This document shows positions 53,001 to 54,814 of a DNA stretch of 64,000 bases, one piece after another; position 1 is the stretch's first letter, and every line of letters starts with the position of its first letter. Origin of the DNA: Achatina immaculata. Lineage: Eukaryota; Mollusca; Gastropoda; Stylommatophora; Achatinidae. The stretch is from positions 22,223,642 through 22,287,641 of the forward strand of contig CM019715.1 of assembly GCA_009760885.1 (NCBI GenBank), written 5' to 3'. The notes under the pieces were generated by a model. The model saw nothing but the letters and a program-made list of their open reading frames with translations, did not search any database and was not told where the DNA came from. Position numbers and translations under genes: made by a program.

Positions 53001-53116
53001 ACCTGCACGATAAACAATCTTTTTCATTATCATATTTTCAGTTCACTGTCATCACTGCATGCAACTGTATTACCAAAGAGGAAATGGAGCAGTACAAGAT
53101 GAAGATTGTTGCTTGA
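1..53116 (+). CDS. Large secreted multidomain protein (FBG/CASPR-like, EGF, vWD-C8-TIL, Kazal, TSP1, CTCK), 3' part, 23 exons
   Basis: The entry spans the gene; coding sequence lies only in the exons listed separately. All 23 exons have AG acceptors (the first exon runs in from the window edge) and GT donors. Their phases connect without a break and sum to 3516 nt, that is 1171 residues plus TGA at 53114-53116. Order by residue: fibrinogen-C/CASPR-like module 1-179; EGF 180-232, 233-273, 274-315; vWD 316-482; C8 483-602; TIL and C-rich segment 603-728; EGF 729-769, 770-811; Kazal 812-872; FOLN+Kazal 873-954; TSP1 955-1004; FOLN+Kazal 1005-1080; CTCK 1081-1171. Known biology: vWD-C8-TIL and CTCK assemble disulfide-linked multimers in mucins and vWF, and Kazal modules are inhibitor folds. 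I infer an extracellular, probably multimeric, matrix or mucus protein. No gene symbol is justified; SCO-spondin, mucin or zonadhesin relatives share only parts. The N-terminus and signal peptide lie outside the window. Confidence 0.9.
437..1500 (-). mobile_element. Penelope-like element fragment, copy a
   Basis: The minus-strand frames at 1473-1138 and 1171-911 encode [17 protein letters not shown], a [12 protein letters not shown] cysteine cluster and [10 protein letters not shown]. This is the region just before and into the GIY-YIG endonuclease of Penelope-like elements. The frame breaks near GIY-YIG. The terminal part (437-560) carries a tgacgtttcgg...gagcctta motif shared with copies b, c and d. 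Confidence 0.7.
1666..1746 (+). repeat. 36-bp tandem duplication
   Basis: Two perfect 36-bp units starting cagaaaacagtgaag at 1666 and 1702, with the start of a third at 1738. Confidence 0.85.
1868..2053 (+). repeat. About 97-bp tandem duplication covering the exon 2 acceptor and 5' half
   Basis: The polypyrimidine segment tttgtttataactttttc recurs at about 1877 and 1963, each followed by a related exon-like stretch: [16 protein letters not shown] in copy 1 and [16 protein letters not shown] in copy 2 (the real exon). Copy 1 has acat where the real acceptor has atag, so it looks like a dead half-exon. Confidence 0.75.
1995..2155 (+). CDS. Exon 2: CASPR-like module, WGG and cysteine part
   Basis: The acceptor is ccaaatag|ctt and the donor is acaag|gtcaga (phase 0 in, phase 2 out). 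The translation contains [18 protein letters not shown] followed by [10 protein letters not shown], matching the W...YWGG....C.CG....C pattern of CASPR-type fibrinogen-like modules. No other nearby AG gives both the correct phase and this motif. A partial duplicate of the exon start lies directly upstream. Confidence 0.8.
2156..2984. other. Intron 2, unassigned part
   Basis: AT-rich sequence with no frame, repeat or RNA that I can support. Confidence 0.5.
2985..3185 (+). mobile_element. tRNA-SINE body, 5' truncated
   Basis: Shares the family body (accagagaaatctgggaagg, a gaccacatcacacttt-like segment) and the 3' end with a tgccttaatggcatgg hairpin-like motif. The tRNA head is missing. Confidence 0.55.
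3734..3891 (+). CDS. Exon 3: CASPR-like module, CNC..D...DAG...KDYLP part
   Basis: The acceptor ttttaccag| and the donor tttaa|gtaagt give phase 2 in and phase 1 out. It encodes [16 protein letters not shown] followed by [10 protein letters not shown] and a final cysteine (LYCSQ). This matches the CNCD..D..W..D.G.L..KDYLPV signature that closes the module in CASPR proteins. Together with exons 1-2 it completes the domain. Confidence 0.85.
3892..4257. other. Intron 3, unassigned part
   Basis: Nothing recognisable between exon 3 and the LINE-E fragment. Confidence 0.5.
4262..4400 (-). mobile_element. LINE-E 3' end fragment with (TGAC)n tail
   Basis: On the minus strand it encodes [21 protein letters not shown], ending in KGHAND and the stop, which lies inside the tetranucleotide tail. 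It matches copies at 14.75, 35.9, 36.6 and 39.1 kb. Confidence 0.7.
4500..5432. other. Intron 3, remaining part, with a poly(G) run
   Basis: A G-rich run at 4584-4604 interrupts AT-rich sequence. No gene or known repeat is supported. Confidence 0.4.
5433..5456 (+). repeat. (TC)n microsatellite
   Basis: About eleven TC units 55 bp upstream of exon 4. It could be a remnant LINE-B tail, but no LINE-B sequence follows. Confidence 0.8.
5513..5671 (+). CDS. Exon 4: EGF module 1
   Basis: Bounded by tatttcag| and tattg|gtaagt, phases 1-1, the usual layout of a shuffled EGF exon. It carries six cysteines in the EGF pattern (NEC, YYDC, IATC, GYRC, VC, GREC), with an insertion between the last two (WNGKG to GREC). 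The Asn-Glu-Cys start is similar to calcium-binding EGF modules, but the preceding acidic residue is replaced by KF. Confidence 0.9.
5925..6255 (+). repeat. Dispersed repeat R, copy 1
   Basis: Shares an ordered set of segments with copies at 19.6, 23.64 and 39.83 kb: a gcctag/ctggctagc block, gtctgctaaagaag, a cactccctgcttttttttagctcc block and a final ccaggaactcac block. No coding frame. Probably a non-autonomous transposable element. Confidence 0.5.
6401..6599 (-). mobile_element. LINE-B 5'-truncated insertion, AG-tailed
   Basis: Begins on the left with (TC)n, which is the AG tail on the minus strand, then the LINE-B 3' end. It is flanked by attttgga at 6393-6400 and 6600-6607, an 8-bp target duplication. 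About 200 bp long. Confidence 0.8.
6791..6913 (+). CDS. Exon 5: EGF module 2
   Basis: Bounded by catccccag| and gccaag|gtagtt, phases 1-1. It begins DDDEC and has six cysteines ending GKTSCQ. The pattern [13 protein letters not shown] is that of an EGF_CA-type repeat. It lies just after a LINE-B fragment in the preceding intron. Confidence 0.92.
8009..9068 (-). mobile_element. LINE-B insertion (RT C-terminal half), AG-tailed
   Basis: Minus-strand frames 8949-8518 and 8499-8047 encode the RT motifs [12 protein letters not shown] and [15 protein letters not shown], then [14 protein letters not shown] and the C-terminal [18 protein letters not shown] and [10 protein letters not shown]. The stop lies about 6 nt before the (AG)n tail. 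The flanks gctgctgaaat at 7998-8008 and 9069-9079 are an 11-bp target duplication. Confidence 0.88.
10170..10270 (-). mobile_element. LINE-B very short 3' fragment
   Basis: About 100 bp: the AG tail and the final 80 bp of LINE-B. The direct repeat at its edges is at most 3 bp (cat). Confidence 0.75.
10370..10977 (+). mobile_element. Retroposon G, 5'-truncated copy with (GAA)n tail
   Basis: 608 bp ending in (GAA)n, flanked by gggcaccaggtg at 10358-10369 and 10978-10989, a perfect 12-bp target duplication. It matches 42601-43208 closely and contains the same three ~88-bp internal repeats. It has no convincing coding frame. It landed in the sequence encoding the RT's conserved K-A-P-G-D region. 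Confidence 0.85.
11262..11770 (-). mobile_element. LINE fragment (RT C-terminal), GAT-type tail
   Basis: On the minus strand it encodes [19 protein letters not shown] and VYGAKTW, a degenerate form of the LYG.E.W region after RT. The left edge has an ATC/ATT-rich tail (atcatcattatcatcatg). It may be a diverged LINE-A relative. Confidence 0.55.
12090..13283 (+). mobile_element. CR1/L2-like LINE fragment with (TCAA)n tail
   Basis: It starts in the RT palm with FADDCTV (12107) and continues through [27 protein letters not shown] and APPYLWNLF, the CR1/L2-type C-terminus (frame 12392-12865). The 3' UTR holds a 24-bp tandem repeat and ends in (tcaa)n at 13264-13280. Confidence 0.78.
13033..13120 (+). 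repeat. 24-bp tandem repeat in LINE 3' UTR
   Basis: Almost four copies of gtcatttatatgtgtatgta plus ggca. Confidence 0.85.
13459..13584 (+). CDS. Exon 6: calcium-binding EGF module 3
   Basis: Bounded by ttatttcag| and cctgc|gtgagt, phases 1-1. It has the full EGF_CA signature DINEC, C.N..GSYRC and C..GY.GDG..C, so Ca2+ binding is expected. The intron before it is 6.5 kb and almost entirely nested transposons. Confidence 0.95.
13820..14100 (+). repeat. Degenerate minisatellite
   Basis: Repeated agtagcatgaatag / gtgactgta segments at irregular 30-45 bp spacing. The open frames on both strands here are by-products of the repeat. Confidence 0.6.
14754..15460 (-). mobile_element. LINE-E copy with inverted 5' end (twin-priming structure)
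   Basis: 14754-15301 is minus-strand LINE-E ([50 protein letters not shown]). 15302-15460 is the adjacent upstream RT part on the plus strand ([21 protein letters not shown]). The outer flanks acatccatgtgt (14742-14753) and acatccatatgt (15461-15472) are a 12-bp target duplication with one mismatch, so this is one insertion. Confidence 0.82.
15600..15732 (+). CDS. Exon 7: start of vWD domain with GDPH motif
   Basis: Bounded by ctccaacag| and cttttag|gtcagt, phase 1 in and phase 2 out. It encodes [17 protein letters not shown] followed by [10 protein letters not shown], the beginning of a von Willebrand type D domain. Codons 15623-15634 spell GDPH. In mucins such as MUC2 this motif undergoes autocatalytic Asp-Pro cleavage; cleavage here is inferred only. 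Confidence 0.92.
16110..18475 (+). mobile_element. LINE-A copy 1, decayed, (GAT)n tail
   Basis: RTE-like RT element: [99 protein letters not shown]. It contains many stops and is interrupted by an I-like fragment at 17526-17797. The stop codon merges into tgatgatgatg at the 3' end. Confidence 0.85.
17526..17797 (+). mobile_element. I-like LINE 3' end inserted in LINE-A
   Basis: 272 bp ending in gaagaagaa. It encodes [21 protein letters not shown], the CCHC-like C-terminal motif of RNase H-bearing LINEs. The flanks gaacatc at 17519-17525 and 17798-17804 are a 7-bp target duplication; LINE-A copy 2 at 29.79 kb shows the uninterrupted site. Confidence 0.82.
18498..18830 (-). mobile_element. I-like LINE 3' end fragment
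   Basis: On the minus strand it encodes [20 protein letters not shown] and VKFIQETEL, then a cttcttcttctt run (GAA tail) at its left edge. Closely related to 31.69-32.29 kb. Confidence 0.72.
19600..19955 (-). repeat. Dispersed repeat R, copy 2
   Basis: Same ordered blocks as copy 1, in reverse orientation (ctgagtggagctaaaaagcag, tagactccaccaccatgg, agccagactaggcctggct). Confidence 0.5.
19956..20066 (+). repeat. 34-35-bp tandem repeat
   Basis: Three units of ctcatcag...tgacactagca.tgtcagctgtg. Confidence 0.8.
20602..20794 (+). CDS. Exon 8: vWD domain, central beta-strand part
   Basis: Bounded by cctaaacag| and aaaatt|gtaagt, phase 2 in and phase 0 out. It encodes alternating hydrophobic strands (ITEIQ-like start [10 protein letters not shown], then [32 protein letters not shown]) typical of the middle of vWD. 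It has no cysteine. It lies between two long repeat-filled introns. Confidence 0.9.
20862..21712 (-). mobile_element. LINE-C fragment
   Basis: Minus-strand frames encode [37 protein letters not shown] and [16 protein letters not shown], matching the intact-looking copy at 33.7-34.95 kb. A (CT)n run at 20986-21000 is expanded inside it. Fragmented by frameshifts. Confidence 0.78.
22073..22246 (+). CDS. Exon 9: vWD domain end with [14 protein letters not shown]
   Basis: Bounded by gtcaccag| and cagaag|gtaata, phase 0 on both sides. It encodes the hallmark [15 protein letters not shown] of vWD domains. The CGLCG motif (22163-22177) resembles the thiol-isomerase-like CxxC used in vWF and mucin multimerisation, and NYNGD..DD contributes the Ca2+ site in known structures. 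Confidence 0.96.
22247..22740. other. Intron 9
   Basis: No feature other than splice sites is supported. Confidence 0.5.
22741..22911 (+). CDS. Exon 10: vWD-C8 linker and start of C8
   Basis: Bounded by ttattttcag| and tttaag|gtaagc, phase 0 on both sides. It encodes a tryptophan-containing linker ([12 protein letters not shown]) and then cysteines in the spacing seen where C8 begins (C..ANC, KCFYPKA, REC). Confidence 0.9.
23086..23275 (+). CDS. Exon 11: C8 domain
   Basis: Bounded by atgtcacag| and gttcag|gtcagc, phase 0 in and phase 1 out. Its cysteines follow the C8 order: NSCVYDLC, then [12 protein letters not shown], then VPAC. C8 normally follows vWD in mucin/vWF-type proteins, as it does here. 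Confidence 0.92.
23640..23960 (-). repeat. Dispersed repeat R, copy 3
   Basis: Same block order as copy 2 (gcagctaaaaagcaggaggtg, agcagactccaccacaatgg, agccaggctagacct). Non-coding. Confidence 0.5.
24051..24253 (+). CDS. Exon 12: TIL (trypsin-inhibitor-like) domain
   Basis: Bounded by attattgtag| and ttggct|gtaagt, phase 1 in and phase 0 out. It starts [12 protein letters not shown] and continues with [21 protein letters not shown]: the cysteine-rich TIL fold that follows C8. It runs into the next exon without a stop. Confidence 0.93.
24490..25027 (+). mobile_element. LINE RT fragment, decayed
   Basis: Encodes [28 protein letters not shown] and NLVYANDTG (a decayed YADD motif), RTE-like. 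It breaks off at LEQVRN, where the next element begins. Confidence 0.65.
25028..26060 (+). mobile_element. LINE RT fragment, second type, (ACAAG)n tail
   Basis: Encodes [49 protein letters not shown] and [18 protein letters not shown], with stops between. The 3' end is rich in gacaagacaagaca. It differs from LINE-A, -B, -C and -E. Confidence 0.68.
26159..26966 (-). mobile_element. LINE-B insertion with a 57-bp target duplication
   Basis: Nearly identical to the 8-kb copy ([39 protein letters not shown]), with one frameshift near 26510. The flanks 26102-26158 and 26967-27023 are identical over 57 bp. The related repeat at 28.14 kb carries this segment once, so the duplication arose at insertion. 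Confidence 0.88.
27131..27400 (+). mobile_element. tRNA-derived SINE, full length
   Basis: The head has a tRNA-like A box (tagcgtagtggttagagc) and B box (ggtttgattcccc, 27181-27193). The body is gggtaccagagaaaatcttggaa, and the 3' end is tggcatttgctatagg-like. The acceptor-stem pairing of a functional tRNA is not evident. Confidence 0.78.
27781..28030 (+). repeat. 33-bp minisatellite
   Basis: Seven full units and one partial unit of cacagttgaactatacttaa plus tgcttggacat.c. As 33 is a multiple of three, both strands read open (up to 96 codons), but no gene is implied. Confidence 0.92.
28128..28260 (+). repeat. Unnamed repeat F, uninterrupted copy
   Basis: Matches 26085-26158 joined to 27024-27060 (acatctcaaactgctg, acaacagcaact, gagttccaccgtaacataat). 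It serves as the empty-site reference for the LINE-B insertion. Confidence 0.6.
28261..28590. other. Intron 12, unassigned part
   Basis: No supported feature. Confidence 0.45.
28595..30480 (+). mobile_element. LINE-A copy 2, best preserved, (GAT)n tail
   Basis: RTE-like element, 5' truncated. A 399-codon frame (29259-30458) carries [69 protein letters not shown] and RRSRGRPRE. Upstream, 28845-29147 holds [20 protein letters not shown] 1-nt deletion near 29098 and a 1-nt insertion near 29257 separate the two frames. The stop overlaps the tgatgatgatg tail, so there is essentially no 3' UTR. Confidence 0.9.
30705..30945 (+). mobile_element. tRNA-SINE, diverged, just upstream of exon 13
   Basis: The head is decayed (attgggattagtatgcttgt, then a degenerate B box). 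The body has aaaattggtacctgactcc and the tail cctcagtggcatgatagga. It ends about 30 bp before the exon 13 acceptor. Confidence 0.6.
30977..31151 (+). CDS. Exon 13: VWC/EGF-like cysteine-rich segment after TIL
   Basis: Bounded by gtccaaag| and catac|gtatgt, phase 0 in and phase 1 out. It encodes [15 protein letters not shown], then an EGF-like half ([25 protein letters not shown]). This PDC...C....C.CK.GY layout is common after TIL in zonadhesin-, tectorin- and SCO-spondin-type proteins. It follows a 6.7-kb transposon-filled intron. Confidence 0.9.
31320..31690. other. Intron 13, unassigned part
   Basis: No supported feature. Confidence 0.4.
31692..32290 (-). mobile_element. I-like LINE 3' part with RNase H remnant, GAA tail
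   Basis: Minus-strand frame 32261-32046 encodes a decayed RNase H segment ([34 protein letters not shown], the W-I-P-x-H-C-G equivalent). The lower part matches the fragment at 18.5 kb. The left edge is cttcttcatcttcttctt. Confidence 0.65.
32300..32935. other. Intron 13, unassigned part
   Basis: AT-rich sequence without a supported feature. Confidence 0.45.
32938..34985 (+). mobile_element. LINE-C, most complete copy (415-codon RT frame)
   Basis: The linker region is 33006-33257 ([16 protein letters not shown]), then the RT entry has stops, then a 415-codon frame (33704-34951) with [74 protein letters not shown] and [14 protein letters not shown]. The catalytic F/Y-A-D-D box reads SADD, so activity is doubtful even where the frame is open. 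The 3' end is the family signature acggcacaggaaggatataa. Confidence 0.88.
35060..35900. other. Intron 13, unassigned part
   Basis: No gene or family assigned. It carries no long frame and no tandem structure. Confidence 0.45.
35918..36635 (-). mobile_element. LINE-E copy, longest C-terminal frame
   Basis: Minus-strand frame 36641-36051 (196 codons) carries [61 protein letters not shown] and [10 protein letters not shown]. The 3' end is the (TGAA)n-type tail at 35919-35933. Confidence 0.82.
36636..36930 (+). mobile_element. LINE-E second copy, head-to-head with the previous one
   Basis: Plus strand: [23 protein letters not shown], then [14 protein letters not shown], ending agggacatgcaactgatttg with actgactga. 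It runs to the 3' end and overlaps in content with the minus copy, so it is a separate insertion and not an inverted 5' part. Confidence 0.75.
36990..37112 (+). CDS. Exon 14: EGF module 4
   Basis: Bounded by tatttacag| and gtgagg|gtaagt, phases 1-1. It has six cysteines in EGF spacing (DEC, SPC, GQTC, GSYRC, VC, YYC) with LDEC in place of the usual D-I-D-E-C. A degenerate copy of its last 20 or so bases and the following intron lies at 45.93 kb. Confidence 0.95.
37203..37580 (+). repeat. Long (CTA/CTG)n-type trinucleotide tract
   Basis: About 370 bp of imperfect CTA, CTG and CTT triplets starting 90 bp after exon 14. It produces artificial Leu-, Ser- and Val-rich frames. It is followed by poly(T) and poly(G) runs at 37600-37620, and a weaker triplet zone at 37790-37880. 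Confidence 0.9.
37966..38091 (+). CDS. Exon 15: calcium-binding EGF module 5, with an extra cysteine
   Basis: Bounded by aacttcag| and tgttc|gtaagt, phases 1-1. It has a DIDEC start and EGF spacing, but seven cysteines: the fifth position reads CECCAGY, adding one unpaired Cys that could make an intermolecular bond (inference). Confidence 0.94.
38180..38420 (+). mobile_element. LINE-C 3' end fragment
   Basis: Encodes [33 protein letters not shown], then the family end gatgtttaacagcatgggaa. Confidence 0.72.
38646..39830 (-). mobile_element. Penelope-like element fragment, copy b, internally inverted and interrupted by LINE-E
   Basis: 38646-39672 matches the minus-strand 3' part of copies a and c. 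From about 39672 to 39830 the GIY-YIG coding part continues on the plus strand ([18 protein letters not shown], then [17 protein letters not shown]), so the copy is inverted internally. A LINE-E fragment at 39102-39484 interrupts it, flanked by a 9-bp duplication ggagcttag. Confidence 0.65.
39102..39484 (-). mobile_element. LINE-E fragment nested in Penelope copy b
   Basis: Nearly identical to 35920-36300. The flanks ggagcttag at 39093-39101 and 39485-39493 are a 9-bp target duplication. It carries a (TGAA)n tail. Confidence 0.82.
39831..40080 (+). repeat. Dispersed repeat R, copy 4
   Basis: Blocks gacttagcctgactaat, gagtttgataaggaaacac, cttctctgctttttttt and agctcatagttcctgtgag match copies 1-3 in order. 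Confidence 0.5.
40203..40276 (+). CDS. Exon 16: start of Kazal module 1
   Basis: A short 74-nt exon bounded by gttttcag| and ggcaag|gtgaca, phase 1 in and phase 0 out. It encodes [15 protein letters not shown], the N-terminal cysteine cluster of a Kazal/follistatin-like module, and joins directly to VCGTDGKTY in the next exon. Confidence 0.85.
40320..40400 (+). repeat. (AT)n-rich low-complexity tract
   Basis: Alternating atatat/tatata sequence about 45 bp after exon 16. Confidence 0.85.
40511..40896 (+). mobile_element. Short IS630/Tc1-like element with TIRs and a transposase 3' remnant
   Basis: The left end, caggatattccaaaagttcc (40513 onward), and the right end, gtaaagaaacttttagagca (40871 onward), are inverted repeats of each other with mismatches. 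Between them a decayed frame reads [17 protein letters not shown] and [22 protein letters not shown], the C-terminal part of a DDE_3-type transposase. About 385 bp, so an internally deleted copy. Confidence 0.65.
41262..41608 (-). mobile_element. LINE-C 3' fragment
   Basis: Minus-strand frame 41573-41238: [41 protein letters not shown] and [16 protein letters not shown]. Closely matches the 415-codon copy. Confidence 0.82.
41723..43208 (+). mobile_element. Retroposon G, long copy (~1.5 kb) with internal repeats and (GAA)n tail
   Basis: GC-richer than its surroundings. It contains three repeat layers: a ~226-bp pair (41907 and 42133; gcgtggag..gctcctcccgg), ~108-bp units (42291, 42400, 42508; cctctg..ctagaggtcgg) and ~88-bp units (42717, 42805, 42894; cctctcacccggcgg, gaggttttccggtgag). 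It ends in (GAA)n. The flanks aggatgaactgc (41711) and aggatgaagtgc (43209) suggest a 12-bp target duplication with one mismatch. No convincing protein is encoded. Confidence 0.7.
43286..43333 (+). mobile_element. LINE-C 3' tip abutting the exon 17 acceptor
   Basis: The family end gatgtttaacagcacggga, then aggattaagatgtaagatat, runs to within about 12 bp of the acceptor cttgtttttttcag|. Only the last 45-50 bp of the element are present. Confidence 0.65.
43345..43453 (+). CDS. Exon 17: Kazal module 1 core, lacking Cys4
   Basis: Bounded by tttttcag| and gcaaag|gtgtgt, phase 0 in and phase 1 out. [12 protein letters not shown] is a clear Kazal core, followed by ITAC and YKGPC. Where Kazal domains have TY.N.C, this one has an Arg (AGA codon) in place of the cysteine, so one of three disulfides should be missing. 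A LINE-C 3' end abuts its acceptor. Confidence 0.92.
43990..44650 (+). pseudogene. Mariner-type transposase pseudogene
   Basis: Scattered over shifted frames: [12 protein letters not shown], then [15 protein letters not shown] and TLKHLRPVI, then [13 protein letters not shown] and [14 protein letters not shown], ending NYLEK and a stop near 44630. This is the order of the mariner C-terminal half, including the region of the third catalytic Asp (PYSPDLAPSDFHLFP in the family). It has at least four frameshifts or stops. Confidence 0.72.
45408..45521 (+). CDS. Exon 18: follistatin N-terminal-like (FOLN) segment
   Basis: Bounded by atgctcag| and agact|gtaagt, phases 1-1. It encodes [14 protein letters not shown] and [10 protein letters not shown], the EGF-like hairpin that precedes Kazal domains in follistatin/SPARC/agrin-type proteins. 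It forms a FOLN+Kazal unit with exon 19. Confidence 0.9.
45932..46055 (+). pseudogene. Duplicated end of exon 14 plus following intron
   Basis: Matches 37091-37210 over about 120 bp, from tttggcaatggatac through the donor and on to gtagagattcttcat. The exon part lost its last cysteine (tgt to tat), and the donor changed from gtaagt to gtaaat. There is no acceptor or EGF start upstream, so it is a dead exon fragment. Confidence 0.8.
46265..46445 (+). repeat. About 92-bp tandem duplication
   Basis: Two diverged units sharing ctgaaaagc, ttgatt, ttacca and acagagtat blocks in order. Confidence 0.55.
47180..47413 (+). repeat. 25-bp minisatellite upstream of exon 19
   Basis: About nine units of gttactgtgaacttatctctc plus attt. 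Confidence 0.92.
47603..47734 (+). CDS. Exon 19: Kazal module 2
   Basis: Bounded by taacatcag| and gcccc|gtgagt, phases 1-1. [13 protein letters not shown] followed by ETC and GRPC gives the C3, C4, C5 and C6 positions of a Kazal domain; the first cysteines come from exon 18. A 25-bp minisatellite occupies the intron about 190 bp upstream. Confidence 0.92.
48127..48276 (+). CDS. Exon 20: thrombospondin type 1 repeat
   Basis: Bounded by gcaatccag| and atcaag|gtaaag, phases 1-1. [13 protein letters not shown] is the TSP1 opening, with the W..W motif that carries C-mannosylation in known TSRs. [10 protein letters not shown] and a final C...C complete a short, diverged repeat. Confidence 0.94.
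48495..48765 (-). mobile_element. tRNA-SINE, minus strand
   Basis: Reverse complement of the family. The right end is the tRNA-like head (gactcgtatctaaccagg-like, B box cttgaccctggtacc) and the body is ccagatttctctggtaccca. It includes a poly(A) interruption. Confidence 0.72.
49282..49700 (+). mobile_element. LINE-C 3' fragment
   Basis: KKLDSF-like start, then [21 protein letters not shown] in shifted frames, then the end gacgtttagcaacatgggaa. Confidence 0.75.
50036..50120 (-). mobile_element. Penelope-like terminal fragment, copy d
   Basis: A short match to the terminal 80 bp of the other copies (gtaggaacagctttatta, then a gagccttaatcatac segment). No coding sequence. It is followed by a GA-rich run. 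Confidence 0.55.
50154..50318 (+). repeat. 84-bp tandem duplication next to exon 21
   Basis: Two near-identical units starting ggtgtgttacataattgtca at 50154 and 50238. The second ends about 20 bp before the exon 21 acceptor. Confidence 0.9.
50339..50566 (+). CDS. Exon 21: FOLN + Kazal module 3
   Basis: Bounded by tcatccag| and tgaag|gtgaag, phases 1-1. A FOLN hairpin ([20 protein letters not shown]) is fused in one exon to a complete Kazal core ([22 protein letters not shown]). This contrasts with modules 1 and 2, which are split across two exons. An 84-bp tandem duplication ends just before its acceptor. Confidence 0.93.
50933..51905 (-). mobile_element. Penelope-like element fragment, copy c (best GIY-YIG)
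   Basis: The minus-strand frame 51875-51519 encodes [25 protein letters not shown] and [20 protein letters not shown], the best preserved GIY-YIG motif of the four copies. Its end at 50933-51010 matches copies a and b. A tRNA-SINE follows immediately at 51906. Confidence 0.72.
51906..52135 (+). mobile_element. tRNA-SINE
   Basis: Starts gaatggttagtgcactaat with B box aagggttcaaat. The body is agaaatgggtatttggctg and the 3' end is catatcccctagttg. It abuts Penelope copy c. Confidence 0.68.
52336..52535 (+). CDS. Exon 22: C-terminal cystine knot (CTCK), main part
   Basis: Bounded by ctccacag| and agttt|gtaagt, phase 1 in and phase 0 out. It contains a ring-type CxGxC motif (ECYGGC) with the flanking cysteines expected of a CTCK domain (KCGLI, NNCKS, LCC, MYC). 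CTCK domains mediate tail-to-tail dimerisation in mucins, vWF and SCO-spondin. Confidence 0.9.
52536..53041. other. Last intron of gene 1
   Basis: Short AT-rich intron with tacata-rich low-complexity sequence. No other feature. Confidence 0.5.
53042..53116 (+). CDS. Exon 23 (terminal): end of CTCK and stop
   Basis: Acceptor catattttcag| and phase 0. It encodes FTVITACNC, supplying the closing C-x-C of the cystine knot, then a short basic tail and TGA at 53114-53116. Confidence 0.9.
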   Translation, partial: FTVITACNCITKEEMEQYKMKIVA

Positions 53117-54041
53117 GAAGATCAAGATCAATGACCATCTTATTTCTTTGTTTAATGTAACATCCAGAAAACATTTCTCACCATTTAAAAAAAAAAAATG
53201 TGTATTCATTTGATGTATTTTTCAAACTTATTTAAATTAGGTCATTCCTATATAGTTCATCTTGCTTTGATTTATACATTGGAGTTTCAAGAGCCAGAAG
53301 CATCCACTGAATATTTTAAGTATATTTTTATAGTTTTATTATGATCAGATCACACAGTGCTATGCCAGAAGGTATGGTGGTCATCTCTCTCTATCTCACT
53401 TGATCCTCCATGTCTCAGATCAACTCGATTGAAGTTTTCCTACAAAATCAATTTATTATGATGACCCACTGAAAAAAAAAGCTTCATAGATGTTAAAAAT
53501 TAAATGTGACTATTTTTTTTAACTGAGGGACATAACATCACATACTTTTTAATTGAGGGACATAACATCACATATATCTTCATTAGACTATATTTTTTAT
53601 GTAGCCAGTTGCTTGCCATTGCTTTTTTGGCAGATGTGTGATAATCTTGAAGTTGTAAACTACACTATTTTACACTGTCAGATTATAAAATTAATGATAA
53701 ATTATTAATCAAATATTGCCACTTTGTTTGATGATGCTAATAATAAATCTACAAAATTTATTTGGTGTGAACAGAGCTGCTATTAGTGTCGAGTCAATAA
53801 TACCTTGTGTATTAAACTGACAATCATTGCTGTTGGCTTCAGCTTATTTTTTTTTCTGAGTCATGTTTCTTTGTAAGGTCATTTGATCATATAGTGTAAT
53901 TAATTTTCTATCAGATCAGACAGTGTGTATGTGCTATATTTAATTTCTCTTTATACAGTGAAAAAAAAAACTGGCATCTAGATAGTTTTGAAAATAGTTC
54001 TAATAGATGTAACACATCAAAAGTGATGGAAGTTAAATAAA
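53117..54041 (+). other. Probable 3' UTR of gene 1 with candidate poly(A) signals
   Basis: AT-rich sequence after the stop, without coding character. AATAAA hexamers stand at 53742-53747 and 54036-54041; the first is the better-placed candidate. It contains a 27-bp direct duplication (about 53520-53576). The real polyadenylation site cannot be fixed from sequence alone. Confidence 0.4.
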
Positions 54042-54049
54042 AATGTGAT

Positions 54050-54325
54050 TTTTCATGCTAAAGTCCAACAACCTGTCTCATGGGTGATCAGAAAAAAGGA
54101 GATGGACACATATCGGTCACGTGATGAGAAGAAACAGAGAATCCCAAAACAAGCTATCAAGTGGAACACAACAGGCCAAAGAAAAAGAGGTCATCAATGT
54201 GAAACTCTAAAGGGGACCTTGTTAATTAGAAGCCAAACTGGTAGGCATAAAATCCCTTGATGAGGTTGAATAGCTTGTCGAAAACAGGAAAACTTGGTGA
54301 ACTACCATAGGACCCCTATGTGACT
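54050..54325 (+). mobile_element. LINE-C 3' fragment
   Basis: [34 protein letters not shown], then the decayed end of the family. Close to the possible 3' end of gene 1. Confidence 0.78.
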
Positions 54326-54537
54326 ACCTATCTGTTCCCACAGCATACGTAATTTCTAGGCAGAAATATCTATCAATCAAACAGCACTCATTTTACTCGT
54401 GTGTTGCATAGGAAATAAACAAAGATGAATCAATATTTAAATAAAACTGTATGCAGTTATCATATAGAAGCATTTGTAACATGAGCAGTAAACATAAATT
54501 GGCATAACAAAGAATTTTATTTTGTCCATGAAATGCA

Positions 54538-54770
54538 TGGGCACCTGAGTGGTGAAGTAGTTAGTGCACTGGTCTCTCATGATGAAGGTTGGGGGTTTGA
54601 ATCCGACCGGAGGCACCCCAGTCACCCAGCTGTAGAAATGGGTACCTGACTTCTTCTGGAGTTGGGGAAGCAAAGGCAGCCACGTGTGATACTGAACATT
54701 TCACCTTCTAGTGTGCTGATACTTCACTGAAAATATGTGCCTCTAAGGCATGACAAGATTACCATGAAAT
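54538..54770 (+). mobile_element. tRNA-SINE
   Basis: A box region gtggtgaagtagttagtgc and B box gggtttgaatcc (54593-54604), then aaatgggtacctgacttctt and the body/tail of the family. Confidence 0.75.
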
Positions 54771-54814
54771 GCATAAAATAATATTCTAAAATTTAGGCCT
54801 GAAATGGAGATGTG

